A stretch of 25,538 nt of DNA from a virus (IMGVR_UViG_3300031612_000063:1-25538), one strand, 5' to 3'. Shown: positions 1 through 6,868, counted from the stretch's first letter. Numbers and translations: made by a program. The notes: generated by a model from the sequence alone, not told the origin.

Positions 1-36
1 CAATTCACTGTTTGGGCTCACTTTGAAGATGCTCAT
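1..36 (-). CDS. Possible N-terminus of the next structural gene (portal?), partial
   Basis: An ATG at 36..34 opens a frame reading MSIFKVSPNSEL to the window edge. No good Shine-Dalgarno sequence precedes it; the nearest purine-rich stretch (ggaa) is too far upstream. Portal is the gene most often found directly downstream of the large terminase, so this is the position where it would be expected. Only 12 codons are visible and none are diagnostic, so both the gene and the product are guesses from position. Confidence 0.25.
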   Translation of the reverse strand, partial: MSIFKVSPNSEL

Positions 37-75
37 AAAGTAAGGGAGTATTCCAACAAGCTAAAAGATCAGCGT

Positions 76-1320
76 TTAAATACTGCCGATAACGTAGGGC
101 ATAGTTGATTGAGGTTCATTCCACCCTACCGCAAAATATCTAAAAGCATCCGCTCCGTGACTAGAAAAATCATGGACGGGCTTTGCTTTATATACCCGGT
201 TAATCTCGTCATACTCCTTGTGGTATGTAGCCAGACAATCTAATCCTAATTTACAATTTTGCTCGTCAAACCAACAGCGGTTAAACAATGATCTAGCTGC
301 CTGTATCCCATCCATTATTCCGATATTCTTAACCACGTTAAAATGCAATCCTAGATCCGCTGCTAACTCTAGTCGTGATCTACCCGTGCCTAGCTCTCTT
401 ACTCTAATATCGTGTGGAGCCCAATGCTCATCATAGACATAAGGCTTGTCTCTTAAAAGCTTAACGTAAAATGCTAAACCTTCCCCGGAGTGTTCTTCAT
501 AATCTATAAATCTTATTTCTTTGCCATTGTTAACAGACTGAGTGAACCAGATAGAGGTGCTATCTGCCACCCCGAGGTCGAACCACGTTTGAACGGGTAT
601 AGATTGCTCCCACGGCACGTTTGTTATCCTACCCTCAGCCTTTGCCTGCCTCATTGAATCAGCATAGTACGCGCCCTTATGGGCCGTCATGCACTCACCT
701 TCCCAAATATGCTCATATAGGGCTGGATCAATTTTTTGAAGATAAAGCCGCTCTTTATTTAGCTCAATCGGGAACCAAGGGTTTGCAGACCAATTCGCCT
801 TAACTACGATGCTATCCGGGTGAGGTGAAATAACGAACCGCTGGTATGTATCGTCATGCTGGCGCATAGGGTTAAATGACACCATAATCTGACTGCCGGG
901 AGTTCTAATGGTAGGTATAAGAGTATCCCATGAAGACTTTGTAACCGCCTCAGCTTCTTCTACCCATACCCGATCTATTCCTTCCATAGATTTAATTTTA
1001 TTAATATTAGAACGTAGCCCTTCAAATATAAACCTTGACCCGTTCTTTCCTAATATCTGAGTTTTTTGAATTTCAAAGAATGAAGATAATCCAAGACGAT
1101 CAATTGTATCTGACAGTAGTTGAATAACAGAATCAGAAACGGATCTTTGTATTTCCCGGGCACATAAAATTCTAGTCTTTTTAGAGTATGCTTGAATAAT
1201 GAGGAGTTGAGCTATGGCCCATGATTTGCCTGATCCCCTTCCACCATATGCCACCAAAAATCTTTTATCAGAAGTTGCAAATTCTTTAAACACTGCTGGC
1301 ATTTCGGTATGTATTGTCAC
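76..1320 (-). CDS. terL: Terminase large subunit (packaging ATPase/nuclease)
   Basis: This is the motor that pumps phage DNA into the procapsid and cuts it. The 414-aa protein has a Walker A motif GGRGSGKS (about residues 26-33), a hydrophobic Walker B ending in two acids (VWVEEAE, about 118-124) and a C-terminal RNase H-like nuclease. Likely nuclease acids are D248 (WFDLG), D304 (APHD) and D391 (SSHGADAF). Order and spacing fit the PBSX/Terminase_3 group, and the length is normal. The ATG start overlaps the stop of the preceding small terminase candidate by 4 bases (ATGA), so the two are probably coupled. The portal gene should follow but is outside the window. Confidence 0.95.
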   Translation of the reverse strand: MTIHTEMPAVFKEFATSDKRFLVAYGGRGSGKSWAIAQLLIIQAYSKKTRILCAREIQRSVSDSVIQLLSDTIDRLGLSSFFEIQKTQILGKNGSRFIFEGLRSNINKIKSMEGIDRVWVEEAEAVTKSSWDTLIPTIRTPGSQIMVSFNPMRQHDDTYQRFVISPHPDSIVVKANWSANPWFPIELNKERLYLQKIDPALYEHIWEGECMTAHKGAYYADSMRQAKAEGRITNVPWEQSIPVQTWFDLGVADSTSIWFTQSVNNGKEIRFIDYEEHSGEGLAFYVKLLRDKPYVYDEHWAPHDIRVRELGTGRSRLELAADLGLHFNVVKNIGIMDGIQAARSLFNRCWFDEQNCKLGLDCLATYHKEYDEINRVYKAKPVHDFSSHGADAFRYFAVGWNEPQSTMPYVIGSI

Positions 1321-1601
1321 TCAGGAACGTCCCGGAAACCAACCATAATGTCAGAGTAAACATCTAAACCAACGTCACCAGAAACTTCAATAGACTTTCG
1401 TTTTGGAGCAACATATTGTGCCAGTTCTTTGTACATAGACCCGGCTAACATTAACTCGCCCTCTTCCATGGCCTGACTTGCAATTAATGCCATGCCCTCT
1501 ATTGGATCACAATCAAGCTCTGCCAACCTATCAATAATGTTTTGAGTAGGTTTATTCGGAGTGCCTTTTGTACGACCTCCAGTTTTTATTCCTTTTGCCA
1601 T
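1317..1601 (-). CDS. Candidate terminase small subunit (DNA-recognition)
   Basis: A 94-aa protein directly upstream of the large terminase, overlapping it by 4 bases. It begins with a basic, glycine-rich stretch (MAKGIKTGGRTKGTPNKP) that resembles an AT-hook-like DNA contact. A helical region follows (about 21-65), then a motif containing YVAPKRK and a short acidic tail. Position, size and basic N-terminus suit a small terminase that recognises phage DNA and loads the motor. I see no clear helix-turn-helix, and related phage proteins are often left as hypothetical. The ATG has a good ribosome site (AGGAA, 7 bases upstream). Confidence 0.55.
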   Translation of the reverse strand: MAKGIKTGGRTKGTPNKPTQNIIDRLAELDCDPIEGMALIASQAMEEGELMLAGSMYKELAQYVAPKRKSIEVSGDVGLDVYSDIMVGFRDVPE

Positions 1602-1610
1602 AACAAATTC

Positions 1611-1805
1611 CTAATGCTCAGTCATGTTGTCTTCAATAAAATTAGAAAAAGATTCGACCCACGCCATAGCTTCCGCAATTAATAAATCATCTTCTTCATT
1701 CATAGACCTACCGCCATTAATATTAATGACTGCTTTAGCCAATAGGGTCAGATATAACGCGCCTTGATTTACTACGTCCTGCCCATACACGCTTTCAATC
1801 GTCAT
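1611..1805 (-). CDS. Small hypothetical protein (64 aa)
   Basis: I do not recognise this family. The frame is open from 1847, but the ATG at 1805 is preferred because GAAGAAGG lies a few bases upstream and this start leaves only an 11-base overlap with the preceding gene. The protein (MTIESVYGQD...) is acidic and probably helical, with a hydrophobic segment around LYLTLLAKAV that is too short and interrupted for a clear membrane span. It sits between the dUTPase/HTH genes and the terminase genes in the leftward operon. Confidence 0.7.
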   Translation of the reverse strand: MTIESVYGQDVVNQGALYLTLLAKAVININGGRSMNEEDDLLIAEAMAWVESFSNFIEDNMTEH

Positions 1806-2028
1806 AATTACCTTCTTCTTTTGGAAATAAAAGCATTGCGTTATCAATGGATTTATCCATCATTTCATCATCAATAGTTTCACTAACACCATCACCCAAA
1901 TAAACAAATATGTGATCAATAACACCAACTCTATTCGGCTCATCCATTTCATCCAACATATCTCTACAGCCGTTGTTTTGAGTGGTTTTTAGGTAGCGAT
2001 AACGAGCAGCGTCCTTCTCAATCGTCAT
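1795..2028 (-). CDS. Small hypothetical phage protein (77 aa, DAARYRYLK motif)
   Basis: The frame is open from 2052, but the ATG at 2028 forms an ATGA overlap with the stop of the upstream HTH gene, so translational coupling favours it. The product begins MTIEKDAARYRYLK. A D-A-x-R-Y-R-Y-L motif at the N-terminus is recurrent in small phage proteins of unknown function. The rest is strongly acidic. No enzyme motif is visible. The next gene also begins with MTIE; this may be chance or a sign of local duplication of the start region. Confidence 0.7.
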   Translation of the reverse strand: MTIEKDAARYRYLKTTQNNGCRDMLDEMDEPNRVGVIDHIFVYLGDGVSETIDDEMMDKSIDNAMLLFPKEEGNYDD

Positions 2029-2462
2029 AATATCCACTTTTTCCTTAACCATATGCTGGTTATGTCCGTCCCGGTAGGTTCCCGGTCAGTCCCTTCCCTG
2101 TGCGTCCAATTGCCCCCTCTCACTGGCTGTATTACCGCTTCTTCTGCTGTCCAGCCATACCGCAATCGGTCAGATAGCGTTTTCCAGTTCATGTTATTTT
2201 CGTCAGCTAATTCTTTAATTCCAACTTCTCTTCCGTGAAACATAACTTTATGATGCCTGTCGATGGTAGAACTTCCATTCTTAAATTTTATATTCAATTC
2301 CCACGCTTGGGTTTTCAGCGTTGAGTATTTCATTTCTAAAGCGTTCGCTGTTTCGCGCAGGGTATAACCCCTCATAGCAAATAACTGCAAGATTTCTTTA
2401 GTCTCACAGTTATACCGCTCTTTAAGATAATTATGCTTTCGTCTTTTCGCCTGTTGAGCCAA
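2025..2462 (-). CDS. Helix-turn-helix protein of unknown role (start uncertain)
   Basis: A helix-turn-helix is visible in the first half: KEILQLFAMRGYTLRETANALEMKYSTLK has the layout of a sigma-like or RWP-type HTH. A second HTH-like segment reads VGIKELADENNMNWKTLSDRLR, followed by GWTAEEAV. Two DNA-binding elements suggest a regulator or a homing-endonuclease-like DNA reader. The open frame runs back to a TTG at 2534, deep inside the dUTPase gene. I use the TTG at 2462, which overlaps dUTPase by 32 bases. An ATG at 2375 is the conservative alternative but would cut into the first helix. It ends in an ATGA overlap with the next gene. Confidence 0.65.
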   Translation of the reverse strand: MAQQAKRRKHNYLKERYNCETKEILQLFAMRGYTLRETANALEMKYSTLKTQAWELNIKFKNGSSTIDRHHKVMFHGREVGIKELADENNMNWKTLSDRLRYGWTAEEAVIQPVRGGNWTHREGTDREPTGTDITSIWLRKKWIL

Positions 2463-2898
2463 AGCCGCCCATCCCTCTTTCTGTTTCGCTAAGACTTTCA
2501 ACTTTCTCCCATTTAAATGGAATGTTTTCCTCAATCATAATTTGAGCAATTCTTTCCCCCGGCTCAATGTATTGAGTCACTTCACTGTGGTTAGCCAAAG
2601 AAATGTAAACTTGCCCGGTATAATCTGAATCAATAATCCCAACAGCATTAGATGGTGCAAGCCCTCGCTTATCAGCTATACCCGACCTCGCGTAAATTTT
2701 GGCGCAATAACCCGTAGGCACTTGAATACTGATACCCGTAGGTATCATTTGACTGCTGCCTTGTATAATGTGTTGCGGTTGCCCAATCTCTGCCACCAGA
2801 TCCATTGCAGCCGCGCCAATAGTTGAATATTCGGGCAGCGGAAACCTACCAGTGTGCTTAACTTTTACTGCAATTATTTTTTTCTTTGCTACTGCCAT
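2431..2898 (-). CDS. dut: dUTPase (deoxyuridine 5'-triphosphate nucleotidohydrolase)
   Basis: This enzyme hydrolyses dUTP to dUMP and pyrophosphate, which keeps uracil out of phage DNA and supplies dTMP synthesis. All five motifs of the trimeric dUTPase family are present in order: AAAMDLVA (about 29-36), ARSG (70-73), GIIDSDYTG (87-95), PGERIAQ (113-119) and the C-terminal RGMGGFGSTG (141-150). The length of 155 aa is typical. The ATG at 2898 has GGAG 5-6 bases upstream; the open frame extends to a TTG at 2916, which is less likely. It follows the NinG-like gene with one base between stop and start. Confidence 0.95.
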   Translation of the reverse strand: MAVAKKKIIAVKVKHTGRFPLPEYSTIGAAAMDLVAEIGQPQHIIQGSSQMIPTGISIQVPTGYCAKIYARSGIADKRGLAPSNAVGIIDSDYTGQVYISLANHSEVTQYIEPGERIAQIMIEENIPFKWEKVESLSETERGMGGFGSTGEKTKA

Positions 2899-2899
2899 G

Positions 2900-3331
2900 T
2901 TAACTCCAACTCTCAATAGTAATCTTGCCTGTTACACCTTCGGCCCTTAGATCGTAGATGCGTTTAAATTCTTGCCTGTAATGTTTGGCAATATCTTTGA
3001 CTTCTCGCTTTGCAGCCCGGCCTAAAGATGTGTCGTTAGATTTTTCGCGGAGAATATCAATAGCGCCTTGGCCTATCATTTCTAATTTATGTTCAGCGTG
3101 AAGGTTTGGCTGTGATCCAAGATAAGAATGACACCCGTAACAAAGCGCCTCAGCGTTTTCAACGCAAAACCTAATACCCCACTTTCCTCTGCCATGAAAA
3201 TGGCTACAGTGTAATCCCATTCTTCGGCCCTCTTCGTAATAGGTGTGACACCTTTCACAAGTCCACTCTGCGGCAGACCTAATGCAATCACTAAAGGCTT
3301 TGTCAGCAGGGGTTCGTTTGATCGCTGCCAT
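2900..3331 (-). CDS. NinG-like recombination nuclease with zinc-binding cysteines
   Basis: A 143-aa protein with the cysteine/histidine pattern of lambda NinG (Rap) and related HNH-type phage proteins. C25-x2-C28 (CERC) is followed by LHCSHFHGRG (about 40-49), then CYGCH (64-68) and SQPNLHAEHK. NinG/Rap proteins cut branched recombination intermediates. The C-terminal half is basic and helical. The gene overlaps NinB by one base (TAATG), and the NinB-NinG pairing is the usual nin-region arrangement, which supports the call. A general HNH endonuclease is the alternative. Confidence 0.75.
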   Translation of the reverse strand: MAAIKRTPADKAFSDCIRSAAEWTCERCHTYYEEGRRMGLHCSHFHGRGKWGIRFCVENAEALCYGCHSYLGSQPNLHAEHKLEMIGQGAIDILREKSNDTSLGRAAKREVKDIAKHYRQEFKRIYDLRAEGVTGKITIESWS

Positions 3332-3756
3332 TACGCGGCTTCCTTGTATTCCGAATATAATTGCAGGCTCGGCTCACTCCATTTAACGTGCCGCTCAGAT
3401 CCAAAAGCGTATATGTATTCAATACAGTCAGACATTTGTTTCTTTTTTAATTTTCTGGAAGATCCACCGATCATAATAATTCCACCTTCCGGGGTCGGGA
3501 CGGGCTTTTGCCCTTGAATGATGCCAGTAAAAAAATACCGCCACTCGTCTTCTGTGATCAACCCCATCCACTCGACTTGAGTTTGAACGTCCCGTATTAG
3601 AGGATGAAGCTTATCGTTTTGTTTAGGCGTTCTTAACGGACGACTCAAGGTGCAAACAACCTCCCCTGCAAATAACCCCTTGTTGATCATTTGAGATATT
3701 CGCGGAATTACATCGGCAACATTTTTATTAGTAACGCTAAAGATCATTTCGCTCAT
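3331..3756 (-). CDS. ninB: NinB/Orf-type recombination mediator
   Basis: Lambda NinB (Orf) helps load recombinases onto ssDNA and can replace RecFOR functions. The family signature is clear: LRTPKQNDKLHPLIRDV, then EDEWRYFFTG, then GGSSRKLKKKQMSDCIEYIY and the C-terminal WSEPSLQLY. The length of 141 aa is normal. The open frame starts at a GTG at 3771, but the ATG at 3756 forms an ATGA overlap with the preceding winged-helix gene and is preferred. Confidence 0.9.
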   Translation of the reverse strand: MSEMIFSVTNKNVADVIPRISQMINKGLFAGEVVCTLSRPLRTPKQNDKLHPLIRDVQTQVEWMGLITEDEWRYFFTGIIQGQKPVPTPEGGIIMIGGSSRKLKKKQMSDCIEYIYAFGSERHVKWSEPSLQLYSEYKEAA

Positions 3757-4007
3757 AGTGAGGTGGGCCACAGCAAACCGCGCTTTACCCGATTGCTTGT
3801 ATCATTGCCAGATTCAATAATATTATTTTTATCAAGCAATTCACGAACACGACCAGTAACCCGATTAATTTCCCATCCCAAAGCCGCGCCAATGTCTTGT
3901 CGTGTAATCGGCGCTTTTTCTTTAATCACCCTTAAAACTTCAATTCTTGCTTGCCCTGTTACCGGGGCGATTGAAGCCATTGCTTCCCTGCTATTTGAAT
4001 GGATCAT
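3753..4007 (-). CDS. Small winged-helix DNA-binding protein (84 aa)
   Basis: The middle of this protein (about 20-62) reads as a winged helix: RIEVLRVIKEKAPITRQDIGAALGW is helix 1, turn and helix 2, and INRVTGRVRELLDKNNIIES is the recognition helix and wing. Proteins of this type occur in phage replication/nin regions, where they may modulate origin firing or replace a ninH-like gene. It overlaps both neighbours by 4 bases (ATGA), so it is embedded in a tightly coupled operon. The function is not known. Confidence 0.75.
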   Translation of the reverse strand: MIHSNSREAMASIAPVTGQARIEVLRVIKEKAPITRQDIGAALGWEINRVTGRVRELLDKNNIIESGNDTSNRVKRGLLWPTSL

Positions 4008-4204
4008 GCTGTTCTCCGCTGGTTAAACTTTTGTTGTGCAATCTTTTTTAATTTTGGGTTCATCATTGACTTGTGAATAGGATCTAAGCCGCCAGATTGC
4101 CCGTGAGAGCATTTCTTTATAGTTAACCCTCGGCCTAGGTAGTCTTTTATTTTTTGATCGCTACATGGGCTTACAGGCTTTGGTGGAGGTAAATAGTCTT
4201 TCAT
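4004..4204 (-). CDS. Small basic hypothetical protein (66 aa)
   Basis: A lysine-rich, proline-containing protein starting MKDYLPPPKPVSPCSDQKI, with an IKKCSHGQSGG segment and a basic C-terminal tail (KLKKIAQQKFNQRR). I do not recognise a family. One Cys and a Cys-x-His are present, but there are too few ligands for a classical zinc finger. ATGA overlaps at both ends place it firmly within the operon. Confidence 0.7.
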   Translation of the reverse strand: MKDYLPPPKPVSPCSDQKIKDYLGRGLTIKKCSHGQSGGLDPIHKSMMNPKLKKIAQQKFNQRRTA

Positions 4205-4578
4205 GCTAGTTTGTAGGTTAGGGTGTTTCGGTTAAGTGTTGTAAAGATAGAGCAACGCCTTTCTCCGAACAGAACCATATCCCCTGATTTTTTTAATTCT
4301 TGCAATCTGTGCTTAACATCCAGTTCATCAATATCTAAAATTGCAGCAATTTCTCGTCTAGTTTTGGGCTCGCTGTTTTTCATTTTGTCTAAAATTAACA
4401 ATCGCTGTATTGCGGCTTTACTTAAATTAGTTTTAGGTTCTTTTTTCTGCGACATTTTAAACGCAAGATCAATTTCATCCTGATTGTTAGAAAGCTGCCA
4501 TTCACCCGAGCTAGAAAAATAAAAGTATTTATTTAAATGTCCAACTTTATAAAGTAACGGCCCTTCTCTAAATATCAT
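4201..4578 (-). CDS. Hypothetical protein with C-terminal winged helix (125 aa)
   Basis: The frame is open from an ATG at 4611, which has no ribosome site and would overlap the DUF1376 gene. The ATG at 4578 has AAGGA 7 bases upstream and is preferred. The N-terminus (MIFREGPLLYKVGHLNKYFYF) looks like a small beta-rich domain containing a GEWQL segment. Residues of about 57-110 (LILDKMKNSEPKTRREIAAIL, then LDVKHRLQELKKSGDMVLFG) form a winged helix resembling the one in the 84-aa protein two genes on. The repeated use of this fold in one operon is unusual. The function is unknown; a role in replication is inferred from position. Confidence 0.75.
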   Translation of the reverse strand: MIFREGPLLYKVGHLNKYFYFSSSGEWQLSNNQDEIDLAFKMSQKKEPKTNLSKAAIQRLLILDKMKNSEPKTRREIAAILDIDELDVKHRLQELKKSGDMVLFGERRCSIFTTLNRNTLTYKLA

Positions 4579-4588
4579 CTTGTATTCC

Positions 4589-5440
4589 TTACCAATCTGT
4601 ATTGTGAACATCTAGCACTGCTGCTGTGACGCTTTTATTCTTTATTTGTTTAGCATTAAATCCACTGTTAATTTTGTTAATAAATATCTGACTATCCTCT
4701 TGTGGAATCACCCCAATGTTTTCAGCAAACTGTTCTAGCTTGTCTCCATCACGGCAAATTAAGGATAAGCAGTTGTACTTAGTTCCTTTGTCGTTTTGCC
4801 CCATGTGATGAGCAGATTTAGAACACCCATCAATCGCTTTTAAAATGTAATCAAGCTCGTATCCTTGCTTCATACGCGCCTTAATAAACTTCTTCCTCTC
4901 GGGAGTTAACTTGCATGATGCGTTTTTCTTCATCACCATTACCCAGTAATCAAAAATAACTTGCACTTCATCGACAGGTTGAGGCGCAGCCTCGACAATG
5001 CTTTTATTGTTTATTGTTTCTTGTTTCTTGTTTACTGGTTCTTGTTTAGTTGCACATCCGTTCAACGTCTGTTCAACAGGTGTTGATTTCTGTTTAACCT
5101 TTTTACTTTTCGCTTGCCTCGCTTTGGCAGAAGCAATGCCTGCTTTAGCCTTGGCAGTAGTGTTAGCTCGGTATTTAGCAATCTCTAAATCACACCGGGC
5201 ATGAGTATAAGTAGATCCAGAATCAACAAAAAACTCGCTCAATACATAAGACAATGAGGTTTTTTCTTCTTCGCTGTGGGCTAAAACTCGTTTGGATAAA
5301 CGATCAAAGTCAACAGACTGTAACGGCTGTTCGGTGTCGTAATACAGTTCTATTAACTCTCTGTACAACGCACGTTCAACACGCGTTAAATGTCGTGTGG
5401 AGTTATTGAAGTCGCCTATATTGTGGCTGTAGTAATGCAC
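4589..5440 (-). CDS. DUF1376-family phage replication protein
   Basis: Residues 1-110 (HYYSHNIGDFNNSTRHLTRVERALYRELIELYYDTE...) match the DUF1376 domain, which is common in the replication initiation proteins of temperate phages. A basic low-complexity linker (AKAKAGIASAKARQAKSKK) follows, probably contacting DNA. A C-terminal helical domain contains IFDYWVMVMKKN, LTPERKKFIKARMKQGY and AIDGCSKSAHHMG; this pattern is seen at the C-termini of phage replication proteins that contact helicase or loader. The start is a GTG with a strong AGAGGAGAGA ribosome site 5-6 bases upstream. No DnaB or DnaC homologue lies nearby, so the host helicase is probably recruited directly or the gene is outside the window. 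Confidence 0.8.
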   Translation of the reverse strand: MHYYSHNIGDFNNSTRHLTRVERALYRELIELYYDTEQPLQSVDFDRLSKRVLAHSEEEKTSLSYVLSEFFVDSGSTYTHARCDLEIAKYRANTTAKAKAGIASAKARQAKSKKVKQKSTPVEQTLNGCATKQEPVNKKQETINNKSIVEAAPQPVDEVQVIFDYWVMVMKKNASCKLTPERKKFIKARMKQGYELDYILKAIDGCSKSAHHMGQNDKGTKYNCLSLICRDGDKLEQFAENIGVIPQEDSQIFINKINSGFNAKQIKNKSVTAAVLDVHNTDW

Positions 5441-5474
5441 ATATCTCTCCTCTGCTCATCTATCTGATATATCG

Positions 5475-5657
5475 CTATTCATCTAAAAGGGGTTGGAATA
5501 CATTGAGGTCACGCATTTTCTTTTTGTATTCATTATTGAGGGCTAATCGAATGACTGCCGACAAATCAGTACCCGTATGTTCACCCGTAAGTTTTACAAA
5601 CTTATATAACTTATCGTCTAGGTGTACTGTGACTGGATTATTTAGCTTACCTTCCAT
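5475..5657 (-). CDS. Ribbon-helix-helix DNA-binding protein (60 aa)
   Basis: A short protein with an N-terminal beta strand (PVTVHLDDKLYKFVK) and two helices (GTDLSAVIRLALNNEYKKK), the layout of Arc/MetJ/CopG ribbon-helix-helix repressors. It is the second gene of the leftward operon, 14 bases after Cro. That position suits an early regulator that represses the operon or another promoter. The ATG has GGAAG 6 bases upstream. The target operator is not known. Confidence 0.75.
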   Translation of the reverse strand: MEGKLNNPVTVHLDDKLYKFVKLTGEHTGTDLSAVIRLALNNEYKKKMRDLNVFQPLLDE

Positions 5658-5671
5658 CGGTTCTTCCTTGA

Positions 5672-5851
5672 CTATTCAGCTTGAGCTATTTGAGTTAGTA
5701 GATAATGGATATGGTAAAGCCGCGAATCAGGAACAAACTCACCCCACTGAATTACAGCTTGGGGAGTTATGCCAACGGCTCTAGCCACCTTGGATTTATT
5801 GCCATAAGCAGCAATCACTTCGGCTGTTTGTATTTGTTTAGGTATATTCAT
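5672..5851 (-). CDS. Cro-like regulator (YdaS/Cro HTH)
   Basis: A 59-aa protein. IAAYGNKSKVARAVGITPQAV (starting about residue 13) is a Cro-type helix-turn-helix, followed by IQWGEFVPDSRLYHI, a sequence typical of Cro and YdaS proteins. It is transcribed away from the CI-like repressor, as in lambda-type switches, and heads the leftward operon. The frame is open from a TTG at 5875, but the ATG at 5851 is preferred because the family normally starts close to the HTH. A promoter ends only 6 bases before this ATG, so the mRNA may have no leader. Confidence 0.8.
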   Translation of the reverse strand: MNIPKQIQTAEVIAAYGNKSKVARAVGITPQAVIQWGEFVPDSRLYHIHYLLTQIAQAE

Positions 5852-5857
5852 AGAAAA

Positions 5858-5886
5858 ATGATAGCGCGCTTTCAATAATAACGCAA
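5858..5886 (-). promoter_or_regulatory. Leftward early promoter for the cro operon, possibly leaderless
   Basis: On the minus strand, TTGCGT (5886-5881) and TATCAT (5863-5858) are separated by exactly 17 bases, a good sigma-70 match. The start of transcription would fall about 7 bases downstream, at or next to the A of the Cro ATG at 5851. No ribosome site exists in that gap. Operator-like repeats lie immediately upstream, within RNA polymerase reach. Confidence 0.55.
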
Positions 5887-5890
5887 CACC

Positions 5891-5940
5891 TGTAAACGCA
5901 GTTTCATTAATACGTTGTAAACTGGCTTACATTTTTACAA
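5891..5940. promoter_or_regulatory. Operator-like repeats between cro and repressor
   Basis: TGTAAAC occurs twice as a direct repeat (5891-5897 and 5916-5922). TTGTAAA (5915-5921) and TTTACAA (5934-5940) form a perfect 7-base inverted repeat. The shorter GTAA/TTAC symmetry at 5917-5930 nests inside it. This density of related half-sites between divergent cro and repressor genes is what an operator cluster looks like. Which protein binds is inferred, not seen. Confidence 0.55.
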
Positions 5941-5961
5941 AAGAGAGAGTTAAATATAAAC

Positions 5962-6591
5962 ATGGATTTAGGTAAACGAGTTAAAGCTCTAAGAAAATCT
6001 AAAGGCTGGTCACAAGAAGAGCTAGCAAGCCGAACATCAATGAGTAGAGGTCGAATAGGCCAACTTGAAACTAATCCGTTAGCAGAAGTTAAAGGTGCTA
6101 ATTTAGTTTCTTTAGCATCAGCATTGGGATTTTCAACTGAAAAGTTGCTATCAAAAGAAGAATTATTAGCCGTTGCAGGAGTAAAAACCAAGCCATTAAC
6201 AAGGAAAATTCCCATACTTTCATGGGTCTATTTAAGCAGTATCAATAAAGGAGAAAGTTTAATGCTTGAGAGTGATCGTTGGATAGGTTGTCCCGACGAT
6301 ATTGGAGAAAATAGTTTTGCCTTAGCGGTAGAAAATGATCTTATGACGAATAGTGTGGGTAGAAGTTACCCGGTTGGCTCATTTGTTTTTGTAGATCAGG
6401 ATAGACCCCCAAAGAGCGGTGACAGGGTTATAGCTGTTAACCGAAAGACTTTGGATTCAGTATTCAGAGAATACGTGATTGAGGGTTCAGTGAGTTATTT
6501 AAAGCCATTGAATCAACAATATTCAACTAAAGAGTGTGATGAACACACCGAAATAATAGGGGTTGTGGTCGGTAGTTATCTGGCTGAATAA
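5962..6591 (+). CDS. CI-like phage repressor, HTH plus degenerate S24 domain
   Basis: Residues 1-62 form an HTH_3/Xre domain (MDLGKRVKALRKSKGWSQEELASRTSMSRGRIGQLE). A linker follows, then a LexA/CI-type S24 C-terminal domain from about IPILSWVYLSS (83-93). A possible A-G cleavage site exists in the linker (AVAGVK, 72-73). The catalytic motif is altered. Where family members read V-x-GDSM, this one has VENDLM, which puts leucine at the serine position (L127). The expected lysine position in DSVFREY is a phenylalanine (F168). The protein should dimerise and repress but probably cannot cleave itself. It is divergent from the Cro-like gene, and its ribosome site is weak (a purine-rich AGAGAGAG about 12 bases upstream). 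Confidence 0.88.
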   Translation: MDLGKRVKALRKSKGWSQEELASRTSMSRGRIGQLETNPLAEVKGANLVSLASALGFSTEKLLSKEELLAVAGVKTKPLTRKIPILSWVYLSSINKGESLMLESDRWIGCPDDIGENSFALAVENDLMTNSVGRSYPVGSFVFVDQDRPPKSGDRVIAVNRKTLDSVFREYVIEGSVSYLKPLNQQYSTKECDEHTEIIGVVVGSYLAE

Positions 6592-6592
6592 T

Positions 6593-6793
6593 ATGTTAGT
6601 AATTAACTTAAACAATAACCGATCAAAAAAGCTTGCATGGATGGTTCAAGATTGGCCTTGGTGGATTATACACACAGACCGATACTTTGATTGCTACCCT
6701 GCGGTTAATTTAGATCAGCCAATATTTCAATTTATGGCAACAAATTTTGGAAACAACAAAAATGAGCAGTGTCCAAGTGGGCCACCACTATAA
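6593..6793 (+). CDS. Small Trp-rich hypothetical protein (66 aa), uncertain
   Basis: The ATG at 6593 starts one base after the repressor stop. The product begins MLVINLNNNRSKKLAWMVQDWPWWIIHTDRYFDCYP and is rich in aromatic residues. No family is recognised and there is no ribosome site, so expression would depend on coupling to the repressor. A hydrophobic stretch (WPWWIIH) is too short for a membrane span. If real, it would be co-expressed in the lysogen and could be a moron or immunity gene. Confidence 0.45.
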   Translation: MLVINLNNNRSKKLAWMVQDWPWWIIHTDRYFDCYPAVNLDQPIFQFMATNFGNNKNEQCPSGPPL

Positions 6794-6868
6794 TTTAAGT
6801 TATTTTCCATACCCTCCTATCTAATAATTATTCCTAGTTATCATTTCTACAACTCTTTTAAATTCCTC

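Noticed and set aside
2431-2534. Programmed frameshift joining dUTPase to the HTH protein
   Set aside because: The frames overlap by 104 bases, but I see no strong slippery heptamer, and the dUTPase ends right after its fifth motif as normal.
3082-3291. A 69-aa frame inside the NinG-like gene
   Set aside because: It is an out-of-frame shadow of a gene with a conserved cysteine pattern and proper coupling to its neighbours.
5907-6215. A 102-aa minus-strand frame across the repressor start
   Set aside because: It covers both the operator region and the repressor HTH, has no ribosome site and no family resemblance.
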